This document shows, one piece after another, positions 17,810 through 26,712 of a stretch of 64,000 nt of DNA. The stretch is from Cellvibrio sp. 79 (GTDB taxonomy: Bacteria; Pseudomonadota; Gammaproteobacteria; Pseudomonadales; Cellvibrionaceae), in the NCBI GenBank assembly GCA_003056245.1, contig MVDH01000001.1, forward strand, positions 615,679 through 679,678, in the 5' to 3' direction. Under the pieces are notes generated by a model. It saw nothing but the letters and a program-made list of their open reading frames with translations. It was not told the origin of the DNA and ran no database searches. The position numbers and the translations under genes were made by a program. The stretch's first letter is position 1; each line of letters begins with the position of its first letter.

Positions 17810-17845
17810 AACAAAATACCGGCAAATGAGGGATTCATTTGCCGG
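17810..17845 (-). terminator. Terminator of the TauE/SafE-type gene
   Basis: An 11-bp perfect stem (CCGGCAAATGA with TCATTTGCCGG, loop of 5) is followed on the minus strand by TATTTTGTT. Confidence 0.7.
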
Positions 17846-17867
17846 ATTGAGATGTTTTAGAAGGGGA

Positions 17868-18833
17868 TCAGGAAATAAGTGCTTTGTATAAATTAAACAG
17901 TGAGATCCCGCTAATCAGTAAACCCACCAGAATCAGCAAGGTTCTGGTTGAAAACTTCTTACAGGCGTAGGCAGCGAAAGGTGCCGCGAACAAACCGCCG
18001 ATGATCAAACCGGCAACCACATGCCAGATGGTTTCATCCACCAGGATAAATAAAGAAGCAGCACTGGTTAGTGTCAGGAAAAACTCGGCAAAGTTTACCG
18101 AACCGATGGTAGTGCGGGGATCGTGGCCGGTACCAACCAGAGTCGTTGTCACTACCGGCCCCCAGCCGCCACCGCCTGATGTATCTACAAATCCCCCGAG
18201 CAATGCCAGTTTGGCAACGTGTTTCGGTTCGCTTTTACGGGTAGCGATGTGTTTGCGGAAGGCTTTACTCAGTACGTAAACGCCCATCAACAATAAATAG
18301 ACGGTGATGAATGGTTTGAGGGTTTTGCCGTCGATTTGGGTCACCAGCAAAGCACCGAGCAGGCCGCCGATAATGCCAGGGATCAATAAGCGCAAGAATA
18401 ATTTCTTATCCACATTGCCGAATTTGGCATGGGATATCCCTGATACGCCGGTAGTAAACACTTCTGCCATATGTACGGATGCACTGGCTAACGCCGGTGA
18501 GGCACCCGTCGCCAGCAGGAAACTGGTGGAAGTCAGGCCATAAGCCATGCCTAAAGCGCCATCGACGATTTGCGCCAAAAGACCAACAAGCAGGGCGTTC
18601 CAGAACATGGAGTCGTCGAGTGTGGTTTTGATGGAGTTGATTCCATCTTGCCAACTGCTTCCAAATAGTGTGGCAGCGCCAAGGGCAACCAAGCCAATTA
18701 ACGTAAGGGTGGCAAACCACACTGCTGTACGAATCACGGGGTGAAGGGGAATTTGTTCGACAGGAGGAAGGCCGAGTGCTTCGTGTTCCTGGTTTACAGG
18801 GCTATCAGATAAATCGAGATCGCGAATTTTCAT
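17868..18833 (-). CDS. TauE/SafE (TSUP) family membrane permease, probable sulfur-compound transporter
   Basis: A 321-residue protein with about eight membrane segments. Two family repeats are seen: VGLLAQIVDGALGMAYGLTS in the first half and LGGFVDTSGGGGWGPVVTTT in the second. TSUP members export or import sulfite, sulfoacetate, taurine-derived products or similar anions. The ATG at 18833 begins MKIRDLDL; a TTG at 18875 would add 14 polar residues. Its promoter carries the same box as the yezD genes and metY, tying it to sulfur nutrition. The direction of transport is unknown. Confidence 0.82.
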   Translation of the reverse strand: MKIRDLDLSDSPVNQEHEALGLPPVEQIPLHPVIRTAVWFATLTLIGLVALGAATLFGSSWQDGINSIKTTLDDSMFWNALLVGLLAQIVDGALGMAYGLTSTSFLLATGASPALASASVHMAEVFTTGVSGISHAKFGNVDKKLFLRLLIPGIIGGLLGALLVTQIDGKTLKPFITVYLLLMGVYVLSKAFRKHIATRKSEPKHVAKLALLGGFVDTSGGGGWGPVVTTTLVGTGHDPRTTIGSVNFAEFFLTLTSAASLFILVDETIWHVVAGLIIGGLFAAPFAAYACKKFSTRTLLILVGLLISGISLFNLYKALIS

Positions 18834-18901
18834 TATTACGGTCCAGTTGTCTGGTTGGTTATGCTGTTGCTGCAAAGAATGCGCTTTGTAAGCGTGGTCG
18901 C

Positions 18902-18956
18902 ATCCTAACCAGTCACCTTAATCATTGGAAATACTGAGTTTTTATGTGCTTATAAC
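18902..18956 (-). promoter_or_regulatory. Promoter with shared sulfur box (TauE/SafE gene)
   Basis: On the minus strand the box GTTATAAGCACATAAAA ends its core GTTATAAGC at 18948. A -10 TAGGAT lies at 18907-18902, exactly 40 bases on. The outer part of the box (AATACTGA on the plus strand) also matches the yezD promoters. The -35 is poor, as expected for an activator-dependent promoter. Confidence 0.6.
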
Positions 18957-19089
18957 TTTTGGTGTGAGTGCATTTGGTTCTAAGCAAAGACCAAAAAAAT
19001 CCTTTTCGATCTGTAACCAGCCGCCTACCATTACTTCTCTTACAAGCTGTTGTTAACAGCACATCTACCAAAAGCCAAAGGAGGCGAGA

Positions 19090-19728
19090 ATGAGCTTACG
19101 TTTAGGTGATGAAGCACCCGATTTTGTGCAGGAGTCCACACAGGGCCCGATTAGTTTTCATCAATGGCTTGGCGATAGTTGGGGCGTGTTGTTTTCCCAC
19201 CCGGCGGATTTCACCCCGGTGTGCACCACCGAATTGGGCCTGACGGCTAAATTGAAAGAAGAATTTACCAAGCGCAATGTGAAAGCCATTGCGCTCAGCG
19301 TTGACCCTGTGGACTCCCACAATAAATGGATCAATGACATCAATGAAACCCAACTGACCCAGGTAAACTTCCCGATCCTCGCTGATGCGGATCGCAAAGT
19401 CTCCAGCCTCTACGACATGATTCACCCGAATGCCAACGCAACGTTGACTGTGCGTTCGCTGTTTATCATCGACCCGGCGAAAAAAATCCGTTTGATCATT
19501 ACTTATCCCGCCAGCACGGGTCGCAACTTTGATGAAATTTTGCGTGTGATTGATTCGTTGCAATTAACCGAGCATCACAAAGTGGCCACTCCGGGCAATT
19601 GGAAACCGGGCGAAGACGTAGTGATTGTTCCATCGTTGCAAGATGCGGATGAAATTGCGCGTCGTTTCCCTAAGGGCTACAAAGCAGTTAAACCTTATCT
19701 GCGACTCACTCCGGATCCACGCGGATAA
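19090..19728 (+). CDS. 1-Cys peroxiredoxin (Prx6 type)
   Basis: A 212-residue thiol peroxidase. The active site is PADFTPVCTTELG with the peroxidatic cysteine at residue 45; no other cysteine occurs in the protein, so this is a 1-Cys enzyme. The C-terminal extension (PGNWKPGEDVVIVPSLQDAD, then PYLRLTPDP) is that of Prx6-type proteins. It reduces peroxides in the cytoplasm with an external thiol. GGAGG lies just before the ATG. It is divergent from the TauE/SafE gene and ends in two hairpins. Confidence 0.92.
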   Translation: MSLRLGDEAPDFVQESTQGPISFHQWLGDSWGVLFSHPADFTPVCTTELGLTAKLKEEFTKRNVKAIALSVDPVDSHNKWINDINETQLTQVNFPILADADRKVSSLYDMIHPNANATLTVRSLFIIDPAKKIRLIITYPASTGRNFDEILRVIDSLQLTEHHKVATPGNWKPGEDVVIVPSLQDADEIARRFPKGYKAVKPYLRLTPDPRG

Positions 19729-19744
19729 TTTTCGCGGTCATGCA

Positions 19745-19770
19745 ATTTTTTATCCTCACGGATAAAAAAT
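19745..19770 (+). other. Hairpin before the terminator
   Basis: ATTTTTTATCC and GGATAAAAAAT form a perfect 11-bp stem with a 4-base loop just after the peroxiredoxin stop. It probably protects the 3' end or acts as a first weak terminator. Confidence 0.5.
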
Positions 19771-19782
19771 AATGGTAAATAT

Positions 19783-19814
19783 AACAAGGGCGCCGGATGC
19801 GCCCTTGTTTTTTT
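19783..19814 (+). terminator. Rho-independent terminator of the peroxiredoxin gene
   Basis: AACAAGGGCGC pairs perfectly with GCGCCCTTGTT around CGGAT, followed by a T-run to 19814. Confidence 0.92.
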
Positions 19815-19840
19815 ATTGAAAAATATTTTGGTAAACAATA

Positions 19841-20398
19841 ATGACAACAAAATATGTGGTCGACGCCAACTATCGTTTTATTGCCGCCTATCAAGAAGTG
19901 AATGCGCGCATTAACCAGCGCCAGCAGGCACTTGCATTGTATGTGACCTTGGTCGTAAGTTTGCTGGCGGCATTAGTTGCACTTAAACCCAGTGAAAGTA
20001 ATACGCAAGTTCCTATCGAATGGTTGCTGGCGGGTTTTCCGGTGGCGTCTATTTGTCTCGCATTTTTAAATTACAAAGCTGAGCGCGCTATTTCCAACTT
20101 GCGCCGGTTTTTATCGGCACTGGAACAATTAAATGATGCCCATGAACAATTGCCCAGTTACAACACCCATGAAAAATGGTCGCAGGGCGCCAATAAAGCG
20201 CGACGCTTTCATGACTATGCGGCGATTATTCTGGTGATTGGTGGAAATGCGATTGGCTTGGGCGCGGCGGCAAAAATTTATCCGGAACGGATCAGTGAAA
20301 TGTCGATTGCGTTATGGCTATCCATAGCCGTGGCTTTGATTTCGGTGCTCTTGCTTTTTATTACGCCCAAATGGAGCTACAAGCCCGAAGGTTCCTGA
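19841..20398 (+). CDS. Small integral membrane protein of unknown function
   Basis: A 185-residue protein with two hydrophobic pairs: residues ~32-75 (ALYVTLVVSLLAALVAL and IEWLLAGFPVASICLAFL) and ~128-178 (YAAIILVIGGNAIGLGAAAK and IALWLSIAVALISVLLLF). A charged helical loop lies between (RAISNLRRFLSALEQLNDAH). The first 30 residues are helical and polar. I do not recognise the family. It follows the peroxiredoxin terminator and is convergent with metY. Confidence 0.65.
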   Translation: MTTKYVVDANYRFIAAYQEVNARINQRQQALALYVTLVVSLLAALVALKPSESNTQVPIEWLLAGFPVASICLAFLNYKAERAISNLRRFLSALEQLNDAHEQLPSYNTHEKWSQGANKARRFHDYAAIILVIGGNAIGLGAAAKIYPERISEMSIALWLSIAVALISVLLLFITPKWSYKPEGS

Positions 20399-20415
20399 AT
20401 TAAATATTAATCAAT

Positions 20416-20443
20416 AAAAAACGCAGCAATCGCTGCGTTTTTT
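20416..20443. terminator. Bidirectional terminator between convergent genes
   Basis: A 12-bp stem, A6-CGCAGC with GCTGCG-T6 and loop AATC, works on both strands and serves the membrane-protein gene and metY. Confidence 0.88.
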
Positions 20444-20473
20444 ATTTAACTGATTAAGCGTTTTGGAAAATTT

Positions 20474-21763
20474 TTATACTTTTTCCAGTGCTTGTTTCAA
20501 GTCATCAAACAAATCATCGATGTGTTCTATACCAATCGATAATCTCACTGTATCCACACCAACTCCCGCCTTCGCCAATTCTTCCGGGGATAATTGGCGA
20601 TGCGTAGTGGAAGCTGGGTGAGTTGCCAGGGATTTCGCATCACCAATATTTACGAGGCGAGTGAACAATTGCAGCGCATCAAGAAAGCGGGCACCGGCTT
20701 CGCGGCTATCGTCTGCCTTAAGTCCGAACGTTAATAAGCCGGATGCTTTCCCTCCCAGATATTTACGTGCAAGTTCATGGTATTTATTACCTGGCAAACC
20801 CGCATAATTTACCCAGCTCACTTTTGGATGTTGCTGTAAATATTCAGCAATTTTTTGGGTGTTGTCATTAATGCGCTCAAGGCGCAAGGCTAGAGTTTCA
20901 ATGCCCTGCAAAATCAGGAATGCATTAAAGGGCGAAAGTGCTGCACCGGTATTACGCAGTGGTACAACGCGGGCGCGGCCAATATAAGCGGCGGCACCAA
21001 GCGCTTCGGTATAAACCACACCGTGGTAACTCACATCCGGCTCATTCAAGCGTTTGAATTTTTCTTTGTAGTTTGCCCACGGGAATTTACCGGAATCAAC
21101 AATGGCACCAGCGACCGTTGTACCGTGACCACCTAAATATTTTGTAAGTGAATGCACAACGATATCAGCACCATGTTCAATCGGTCGCAATAAATAGGGC
21201 GTTGCAACGGTGTTATCAACAATCAATGGAACGCCGTGACGATGGGCAATTTCAGCAATACGGGCAATGTCGGTGACATTGCCTTGTGGGTTGCCTAAGG
21301 ACTCCACAAAAATTGCTTTAGTGCGTTCATCAATCAAAGGCTCAAAACTATCCGGGTTTTCATGATCCGCGAAGCGGGTAGTAATTCCGTATTGCGGTAA
21401 GGTGTGCGCAAATAAATTGTAGGTGCCGCCATACAGTGCAGTGGATGAGACGATATTGTCGCCAGCTTCTGCGATGGTTTGTATGGCATAAGTAACGGCC
21501 GCTTGACCTGATGCCAGTGCCAATGCCGCAATACCACCCTCCAGTGCGGCAACGCGTTTTTCCAACACATCATTAGTGGGATTCATAATGCGGGTATAAA
21601 TATTCCCCGCGACTTTTAAATCAAATAAATCCGCGCCATGTTGCGCGCTATCGAAAGCGTAAGCCACCGTTTGGTAAATAGGCACGGCAACCGATTTGGT
21701 GGTTGGGTCCGGTGTGTAACCGGCGTGTACCGATTGAGTTTCAAATTTCCAATTCTCAGACAT
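20474..21763 (-). CDS. metY: O-acetylhomoserine sulfhydrylase
   Basis: A 429-residue PLP enzyme of the Cys/Met metabolism family. It joins sulfide (or methanethiol) to O-acetylhomoserine to give homocysteine (or methionine). Seen: FETQSVHAGYTPDPTTKSVA at the N-terminus, YTRIMNPTNDVLEKRVAALE, the PLP lysine in VHSLTKYLGGHGT, and the sulfhydrylase-type insertion GVVYTEALGAAAYIGRARVV. Length of 420-430 residues separates it from the shorter MetB/MetC enzymes. GGAGC lies upstream of the ATG. It carries the shared sulfur box, which fits direct sulfide assimilation. Confidence 0.92.
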   Translation of the reverse strand: MSENWKFETQSVHAGYTPDPTTKSVAVPIYQTVAYAFDSAQHGADLFDLKVAGNIYTRIMNPTNDVLEKRVAALEGGIAALALASGQAAVTYAIQTIAEAGDNIVSSTALYGGTYNLFAHTLPQYGITTRFADHENPDSFEPLIDERTKAIFVESLGNPQGNVTDIARIAEIAHRHGVPLIVDNTVATPYLLRPIEHGADIVVHSLTKYLGGHGTTVAGAIVDSGKFPWANYKEKFKRLNEPDVSYHGVVYTEALGAAAYIGRARVVPLRNTGAALSPFNAFLILQGIETLALRLERINDNTQKIAEYLQQHPKVSWVNYAGLPGNKYHELARKYLGGKASGLLTFGLKADDSREAGARFLDALQLFTRLVNIGDAKSLATHPASTTHRQLSPEELAKAGVGVDTVRLSIGIEHIDDLFDDLKQALEKV

Positions 21764-21816
21764 GAAATGCTCCGTTTTATGCGTATTTATTGCTGTGAAA
21801 AAAACAGTGAAAATGG

Positions 21817-21871
21817 ATTCTAATGATCCGTTTTATTTTTCTGAACTTCAATTAATTCATAAGCTTATACC
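21817..21871 (-). promoter_or_regulatory. metY: Promoter with shared sulfur box (metY)
   Basis: On the minus strand GGTATAAGCTTATGA lies with its core GGTATAAGC ending at 21863, exactly 40 bases before a -10 TAGAAT (21822-21817). The inner palindrome ATAAGCTTAT is at 21859-21868. The leader is about 47 bases. Confidence 0.55.
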
Positions 21872-22113
21872 ATTTTTTCAATACACATTTTGCTGCTAAA
21901 ACATGCCCACCACTGCTTTGTTTTGAACAGGATTTTTCATGGCTAACCCGAAAAATCTGCTGAATATTCAGCAACTTTTCTGCTTGTAAATCAACAATTA
22001 AATACAGCGATTGGCGTGGTTGATACAAAAATTTTTAGATTTAGCGTAGTGGCCGTTGAATAAGCCGCTTATTTTCAAGGATTTAAACGATCGCATTAAA
22101 AAAATAATTTTTT

Positions 22114-22129
22114 TGGCACGCTTGCTGCA
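22114..22129 (+). promoter_or_regulatory. Sigma-54 (-24/-12) promoter of tonB-exbB-exbD
   Basis: TGGCACGCTTGCTGCA matches 11 of 12 defined bases of TGGCACG-N4-TTGCW, with GG-N10-GC spacing. Transcription would start near 22140, giving a leader of about 113 bases. Confidence 0.65.
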
Positions 22130-22252
22130 AAACCCCTCACAACTGCGAATGGTTATGCCAGCACACAATGATGGGTAAACGTTCGGAAATGTGATTTTTT
22201 TGTTATCGCCACAAGCGATTTCTGTGAGCCCCCAACCGGGCGGGAGAGATTT

Positions 22253-23032
22253 ATGAGTGCCCCTGCATACTCTGAACCCTATAGTTATGACCGCCGCCAT
22301 GCGCGTCATCAATTGCGTAGCACCCAACCTGTAACAGCACCGCGCAAATCAGCGGATATCGTTAAATTAATTCCACGTGAATACAGCCGTGAAAAACAAA
22401 TTGAACTGGTGTATCCGAAATATCGCGGTGCATTAGGTATTTTGGCGTTGGCCCTCATTGTTGGTTTGCACTTTGGCGGTTTTGCTTATTTTTATTTCAA
22501 ACCGAAAGCAGAAGTGCCTATTACCAAAGCGGAAATTCCACCGATGACCGTAGAGCTTTATCGCCCGCCGGTAGAGCAACCGCCACCACCGGTAATTCCT
22601 CCGCCGGAAGAGGTTCCGCCGCCACCAAAAGTGGAAAAGCCAAAGCCGAAACCGGTTGAAAAACCGAAGCCCGTGCCTGTTCAGCAAGTAGTAGAAACTC
22701 CACCACCTCCACCGCAGCCGGTTGCGCCGCCACCGCCGCCGCCAATTACTCCGGCCACTGCAAATCCTGGTTATTTGCGTAACCCGGCACCGGAATATCC
22801 TGAACTGGCAGTGGAGCGTGGTTGGGAAGGTACCGTGATTCTGAATGTACATGTATTGGGAAATGGCAAACCATCATCGGTTGAAGTGAAAACATCCAGC
22901 GGTCGCAATGTGTTGGATAGTGCTGCCGTACAAACTGTAAGACGCTGGTCTTTTGTCCCTGCCAAGCAAGGTGAGACACCGGTAGATTCATGGGTAGAAG
23001 TGCCCATCGATTTCAAATTATCCAACTCATAA
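22253..23032 (+). CDS. tonB: TonB energy-transducing protein
   Basis: A 259-residue periplasm-spanning protein. A cytoplasmic N-terminus of about 60 residues precedes one membrane anchor (~62-84, GILALALIVGLHFGGFAYFY). A long proline-rich and charged spacer follows at ~95-165 (PPPPKVEKPKPKPVEKPKPV), then a TonB C-terminal domain (~170-259: YPELAVERGWEGTVILNVHV and RRWSFVPAK). It carries proton-motive energy to outer-membrane receptors, of which four are encoded in this window. GGGAGAG precedes the ATG. First gene of tonB-exbB-exbD. Confidence 0.93.
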   Translation: MSAPAYSEPYSYDRRHARHQLRSTQPVTAPRKSADIVKLIPREYSREKQIELVYPKYRGALGILALALIVGLHFGGFAYFYFKPKAEVPITKAEIPPMTVELYRPPVEQPPPPVIPPPEEVPPPPKVEKPKPKPVEKPKPVPVQQVVETPPPPPQPVAPPPPPPITPATANPGYLRNPAPEYPELAVERGWEGTVILNVHVLGNGKPSSVEVKTSSGRNVLDSAAVQTVRRWSFVPAKQGETPVDSWVEVPIDFKLSNS

Positions 23033-23105
23033 TGGTTGCGATTTTTTGTTCTTAAAATTTAATTTGTCGCCTTTTAAAATTTATCTGTTGTAAGGAATAA
23101 AGATT

Positions 23106-23855
23106 ATGTCTGAGTTGTACCAACACATTGTTGAATGGACCTTGTGGGCCCTTATCGCGTTTTCAATTGTTACCTGGACACTGATTGTCATTAAAGCGAT
23201 TCAACACATTACCTTATCGCGCCAGAACCGCCGCTTCACCAAAACGTTCTGGTCATCGGCTGATTTACACGCAGCTGCATCCTTTGAAAAATATGTAGGT
23301 GCAACTGCACGTGTCGCCGCAGCAGGTTTCCAAACCTTGCGCAATGCAGATTCCAGCACTGCCACTGATTTGGAACACAGTTGGGATCGTCAGGATTTAT
23401 TGGAGCGCCATTTACGCCAACAAATCCAGAAAGAGCGTCGTTCATTGGAAAACGGTCTAGCAATTCTCGCGTCTATTGGTAACACCGCTCCGTTCGTAGG
23501 TTTGTTCGGCACTGTGTTTGGGATTATCCAGGCACTTACCCAAATTACCGCAAGCAAATCAGCGAGTATTGAAATCGTTGCCGGTCCGATTGGTGAGGCA
23601 TTGATTGCAACGGGCATTGGTATTGCGGTAGCTGTGCCTTCCGTATTGGCTTACAACTTCTTCTTGCGTCGCGTGAAATTAATTGCTGCAGATCTGGATG
23701 ATTTTGCGACTGACTTTGTAAGCTTGGTACAAAAAGCGGGTTTCCGTATTAAAGCATCTGCTCCTGTCGTTAAAGCTGCACAAATTCAACCGGAGCGCGA
23801 TGGTAGCAAATCTGAATTAAACAAAACCGACAACGGTAAAGAGGTATTTGCATAA
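23106..23855 (+). CDS. exbB: ExbB proton-channel protein
   Basis: A 249-residue MotA/TolQ/ExbB family protein with three membrane segments: ~12-32 (WTLWALIAFSIVTWTLIVIK), ~125-150 and ~165-190. The family signatures are ERRSLENGLAILASIGNTAP, then FVGLFGTVFGIIQALTQI, and IGEALIATGIGIAVAVPSVL. With ExbD it forms the proton-driven motor for TonB. A C-terminal tail of about 45 polar residues (EPERDGSKSELNKT-like) is unusual in length. The last base of its stop is shared with the exbD start. Confidence 0.94.
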   Translation: MSELYQHIVEWTLWALIAFSIVTWTLIVIKAIQHITLSRQNRRFTKTFWSSADLHAAASFEKYVGATARVAAAGFQTLRNADSSTATDLEHSWDRQDLLERHLRQQIQKERRSLENGLAILASIGNTAPFVGLFGTVFGIIQALTQITASKSASIEIVAGPIGEALIATGIGIAVAVPSVLAYNFFLRRVKLIAADLDDFATDFVSLVQKAGFRIKASAPVVKAAQIQPERDGSKSELNKTDNGKEVFA

Positions 23856-24268
23856 TGGCAGTTTCCAGTAGCAGTGATAGCGATGAAGTATTAAGTGAAA
23901 TTAACATTACGCCGATGGTGGATGTAATGTTGGTACTGCTGGTAGTGTTCATTATTACCGCACCGCTGATGACCAATGCGATTAATGTAAACTTACCGGA
24001 TACCGAAACCACGGTAAAAATCGAAGAGCCGAAAAAACCTTTGGTGTTGAGTGTTGATGCTGAAGGAAAAATTTATCTGGATAAGGATGAATACTCACTG
24101 GAAATTATCCGGCAGGAACTGGAAAGCCGTAAAGCAGCAGATCCGGAATTGCGTTTGAATCTGAATGCTGATGAAACGGTGGATTACGGAGTGGTCGCCA
24201 AGGTGATGGTGTTAGTGGAAAAGGCTGGTATTGAACGACTTTCAGTAGTAACCGAAGCGGGCAATTAA
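23855..24268 (+). CDS. exbD: ExbD proton-channel protein
   Basis: A 137-residue protein with one membrane segment at ~19-40. The functional aspartate lies in INITPMVDVMLVLLVVFIIT. A periplasmic domain (DEYSLEIIRQELESRKAADP, then VEKAGIERLSVVTEAGN) follows. It completes the TonB motor; the ATG overlaps the exbB stop. Confidence 0.94.
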   Translation: MAVSSSSDSDEVLSEINITPMVDVMLVLLVVFIITAPLMTNAINVNLPDTETTVKIEEPKKPLVLSVDAEGKIYLDKDEYSLEIIRQELESRKAADPELRLNLNADETVDYGVVAKVMVLVEKAGIERLSVVTEAGN

Positions 24269-24282
24269 TCCAGTCGGTAAAT

Positions 24283-24320
24283 AAAAAACCTCCGGATTGT
24301 TAAAAATCCGGAGGTTTTTT
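24283..24320. terminator. Bidirectional terminator between exbD and chrA
   Basis: A6-CCTCCGGATT pairs with AATCCGGAGG-T6 (16-bp stem, short loop), usable on both strands; it overlaps the chrA stop by two bases. Confidence 0.92.
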
Positions 24321-25677
24321 ACGCAAAAAATAAACTTTTACAGAGACCAATCAACGCACAAGTAGCGATCACTTTAATTACCCCTACTTTAAAACGGAAC
24401 AGCGCAACACCCGCGCCTATGGCGATTACCGCCGAAATCCAATCAAATTCCCCTTCAAATCCTGTTGGCCACAATACGTGATAACCAAAAAACAAAGCGA
24501 GATTTAAAATAACACCAACTACGGCGGCGGTAATTGCCGTTAATGGTGCAGTAAATTTTATATCGTTATGTGTGCTTTCAATTAATGGTGCACCGGCAAA
24601 GATAAAAACAAACGACGGTAAAAATGTAAACCAGGTAACAACGCTCGCTGCTACTGCGCCAGCGATAAATAACATATCCGGTCCAAATACCGCTTTCACA
24701 TAACCGCCTACAAAACCCGCAAACGCAACCACCATAATTAATGGGCCGGGGGTTGTTTCCCCCAAAGCTAAACCATCAATCATTTGTGTTGGCGTTAACC
24801 ATCCGTAATGAGTGACTGCACCCTGATATACATAGGGCAATACGGCATAGGCCCCACCAAAAGTAAGCAATGCAGCAGTGGTAAAAAACCAGGCCATTTG
24901 GGTCAGCGTATGTTCCCAGCCAAAACTGCTCCAGAGTAAGCCGAGTGGTACAGCCCATAACAATAAACCAATTGCGATTACCAACAGCAAACGCGACCAG
25001 CTAAATAATCCATGCGCTGGCGTTGGTGTGTGATCATCAATTAATGCTGCACCATAATGTTTATTTGCTTTTCCATGTCCGCCACCGGATTTGAAATATT
25101 CCGGTTTGTATTTTCCGCCGATGTAACCAATTAATGCCGCTGCGATCACGATATAGGGGAAAGGAACATGCAGTGCAAAAATGGCCACAAATGCAGCGGC
25201 AGCAATGGCCCATAACCAATTATTATTTAATGCGCGCGAGCCGATACGATGTGCAGCGTGTAAAACAATGGCGGTAACAGCTGGCTTGATTCCATAAAAC
25301 AATCCTGCGACCCAACTCACGTCGCCATACGCAATATAAACCCAGGAAAGCGCAATCAAAATAAATAGGGACGGCAACACAAATAAAACACCGGCGATAA
25401 TCCCACCCCAGGTTTTGTGCATTAGCCAACCGATATATGTTGCCAGTTGTTGCGCTTCCGGACCGGGTAATAGCATGCAGTAATTCAGTGCATGTAAAAA
25501 TCGTTTCTCACTGATCCAGCGGCGGCGCTCAACCAATTCCTGGTGCATGATCGCAATTTGCCCGGCTGGGCCACCAAAACTGATAAAACCGAGTTTCAGC
25601 CAAAATAAAAATGCTTCGCCGATACTTACAGGCTTCGGAATATCGGTGGAGGTAGTAATAGAAAGGTTTTCGCTCAT
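24319..25677 (-). CDS. chrA: Chromate transporter ChrA
   Basis: A 452-residue membrane protein made of two homologous CHR halves. The first half has FGGPAGQIAIMHQELVERRR and LPGPEAQQLATYIGW; the second has FGGAYAVLPYVYQGAVTHYG and GETTPGPLIMVVAFAGFVGG. It exports chromate with proton exchange. Chromate enters cells through sulfate transporters, which are encoded 7 kb away. It starts 2 bases after the chrB stop, so the two are co-translated. Confidence 0.93.
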   Translation of the reverse strand: MSENLSITTSTDIPKPVSIGEAFLFWLKLGFISFGGPAGQIAIMHQELVERRRWISEKRFLHALNYCMLLPGPEAQQLATYIGWLMHKTWGGIIAGVLFVLPSLFILIALSWVYIAYGDVSWVAGLFYGIKPAVTAIVLHAAHRIGSRALNNNWLWAIAAAAFVAIFALHVPFPYIVIAAALIGYIGGKYKPEYFKSGGGHGKANKHYGAALIDDHTPTPAHGLFSWSRLLLVIAIGLLLWAVPLGLLWSSFGWEHTLTQMAWFFTTAALLTFGGAYAVLPYVYQGAVTHYGWLTPTQMIDGLALGETTPGPLIMVVAFAGFVGGYVKAVFGPDMLFIAGAVAASVVTWFTFLPSFVFIFAGAPLIESTHNDIKFTAPLTAITAAVVGVILNLALFFGYHVLWPTGFEGEFDWISAVIAIGAGVALFRFKVGVIKVIATCALIGLCKSLFFA

Positions 25678-25679
25678 GG

Positions 25680-26633
25680 TTATTCCTTATTGCTGAATGC
25701 GGAAAAAAGCGCATCGAAGATTGATATTGCCGCTATTAAAAGTTGATCGTCATCGGTGATGCTATCGCGCAAGCCCCATAAAATTTGTTCCAATCCACTG
25801 GCCTCTTGTGGTTGGAATCCACCTGCATCCAGATAATGGATAATTGCAGCCAAGCGTTTTAATTCCGGTTGTTCCAGTGCAAAACTGGCGAGCAACACTT
25901 CAAATGAAACCAGGTTATTCAGGTGGGTAAAACGCGCACCATCAAAATCAAAACCCAATGCATCGTCCGGACAATCAGCGGGTGTGTCCAACCAGATAAA
26001 ACGTGCAGAAGAATCAATAAAACGACGTATCAACCAGGCGCTTGCAAGTCTGTCGACCCAAGGCCGCTTACGTGTGGCCCAAATCCGATGTTGAAAATCA
26101 GCTATTGAGAGTTGTGCGATTTCACCAGTATTTCCTTCAGGTTCATCGGGAGATAATTGTCGATTTAATTTCTTTTCTAGCGCCTGCAATGCATCTTGCG
26201 TTTTCATTTGTTGATCACTGGGGAAAAAATCTATTGCCGTTATGGATGAAAAGTTTTTACGCAATTTGCGTAATTGCTTGAGCGATTCGGCTAGGGTTTG
26301 TTGTGAAAGTTGTTGTTGCAGTTGTGTGAGTTCGGTTAGCAGATTCTGGTAATCAACGGTGCGCTCAAACAGAGGGATAAAATCTGGACACAGGGTTGGC
26401 GACTCCAGATGATCGACTCCCGTTTCAGTAACCAATACCTGCGCAGTCCCCTGATTTAATTGCACATCCCGGGCAATGTCATCCAGCAATTGCTGATGTT
26501 CCGGGCTGTAGGGCAATAGATAAACCCCGTCGCGCAGAACAGCTGCACCTGCGGCTTTAACAGCACGCCACACCCGCATTCTGGCTGTGGCGTTATGCGT
26601 GGCTAGAGAGGCAATCAGTAATATCCATTTCAT
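25680..26633 (-). CDS. chrB: Chromate resistance protein ChrB
   Basis: A 317-residue protein with the two-part ChrB layout. The N-terminal part (residues 1-170) begins MKWILLIASLATHNATARMR and has VWRAVKAAGAAVLRDGVYLL. The C-terminal part (~178-317) has WATRKRPWVDRLASAWLIRR, the line FDFDGARFTHLNN and the pair HYLDAGG. ChrB is a chromate-sensing regulator of chrA. Directly upstream by 79 bases, on the same strand, is a TonB receptor gene without an obvious terminator between. Confidence 0.9.
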   Translation of the reverse strand: MKWILLIASLATHNATARMRVWRAVKAAGAAVLRDGVYLLPYSPEHQQLLDDIARDVQLNQGTAQVLVTETGVDHLESPTLCPDFIPLFERTVDYQNLLTELTQLQQQLSQQTLAESLKQLRKLRKNFSSITAIDFFPSDQQMKTQDALQALEKKLNRQLSPDEPEGNTGEIAQLSIADFQHRIWATRKRPWVDRLASAWLIRRFIDSSARFIWLDTPADCPDDALGFDFDGARFTHLNNLVSFEVLLASFALEQPELKRLAAIIHYLDAGGFQPQEASGLEQILWGLRDSITDDDQLLIAAISIFDALFSAFSNKE

Positions 26634-26712
26634 AATTTGTAGGCTATGTTACAAAATTTGAAGCGGATATTACCTGTTTAACGCAGAAAGTGAAACTCGG
26701 AAGTAGTCGCTA

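Larger units (their letters stand above)
21764..22252. other. Divergent regulatory region between metY and tonB
   Basis: This 489-base space holds the metY promoter at its left and a sigma-54 element for tonB at its right. The middle (about 21890-22110) is A+T-rich without a coding frame. I saw no MetJ-like AGACGTCT site and no recognisable SAM riboswitch. Confidence 0.6.

Noticed and set aside
22433-22852. Reverse frame rich in Arg/Trp across tonB
   Set aside because: It is the complement of the proline-rich TonB spacer and has no support as a gene.
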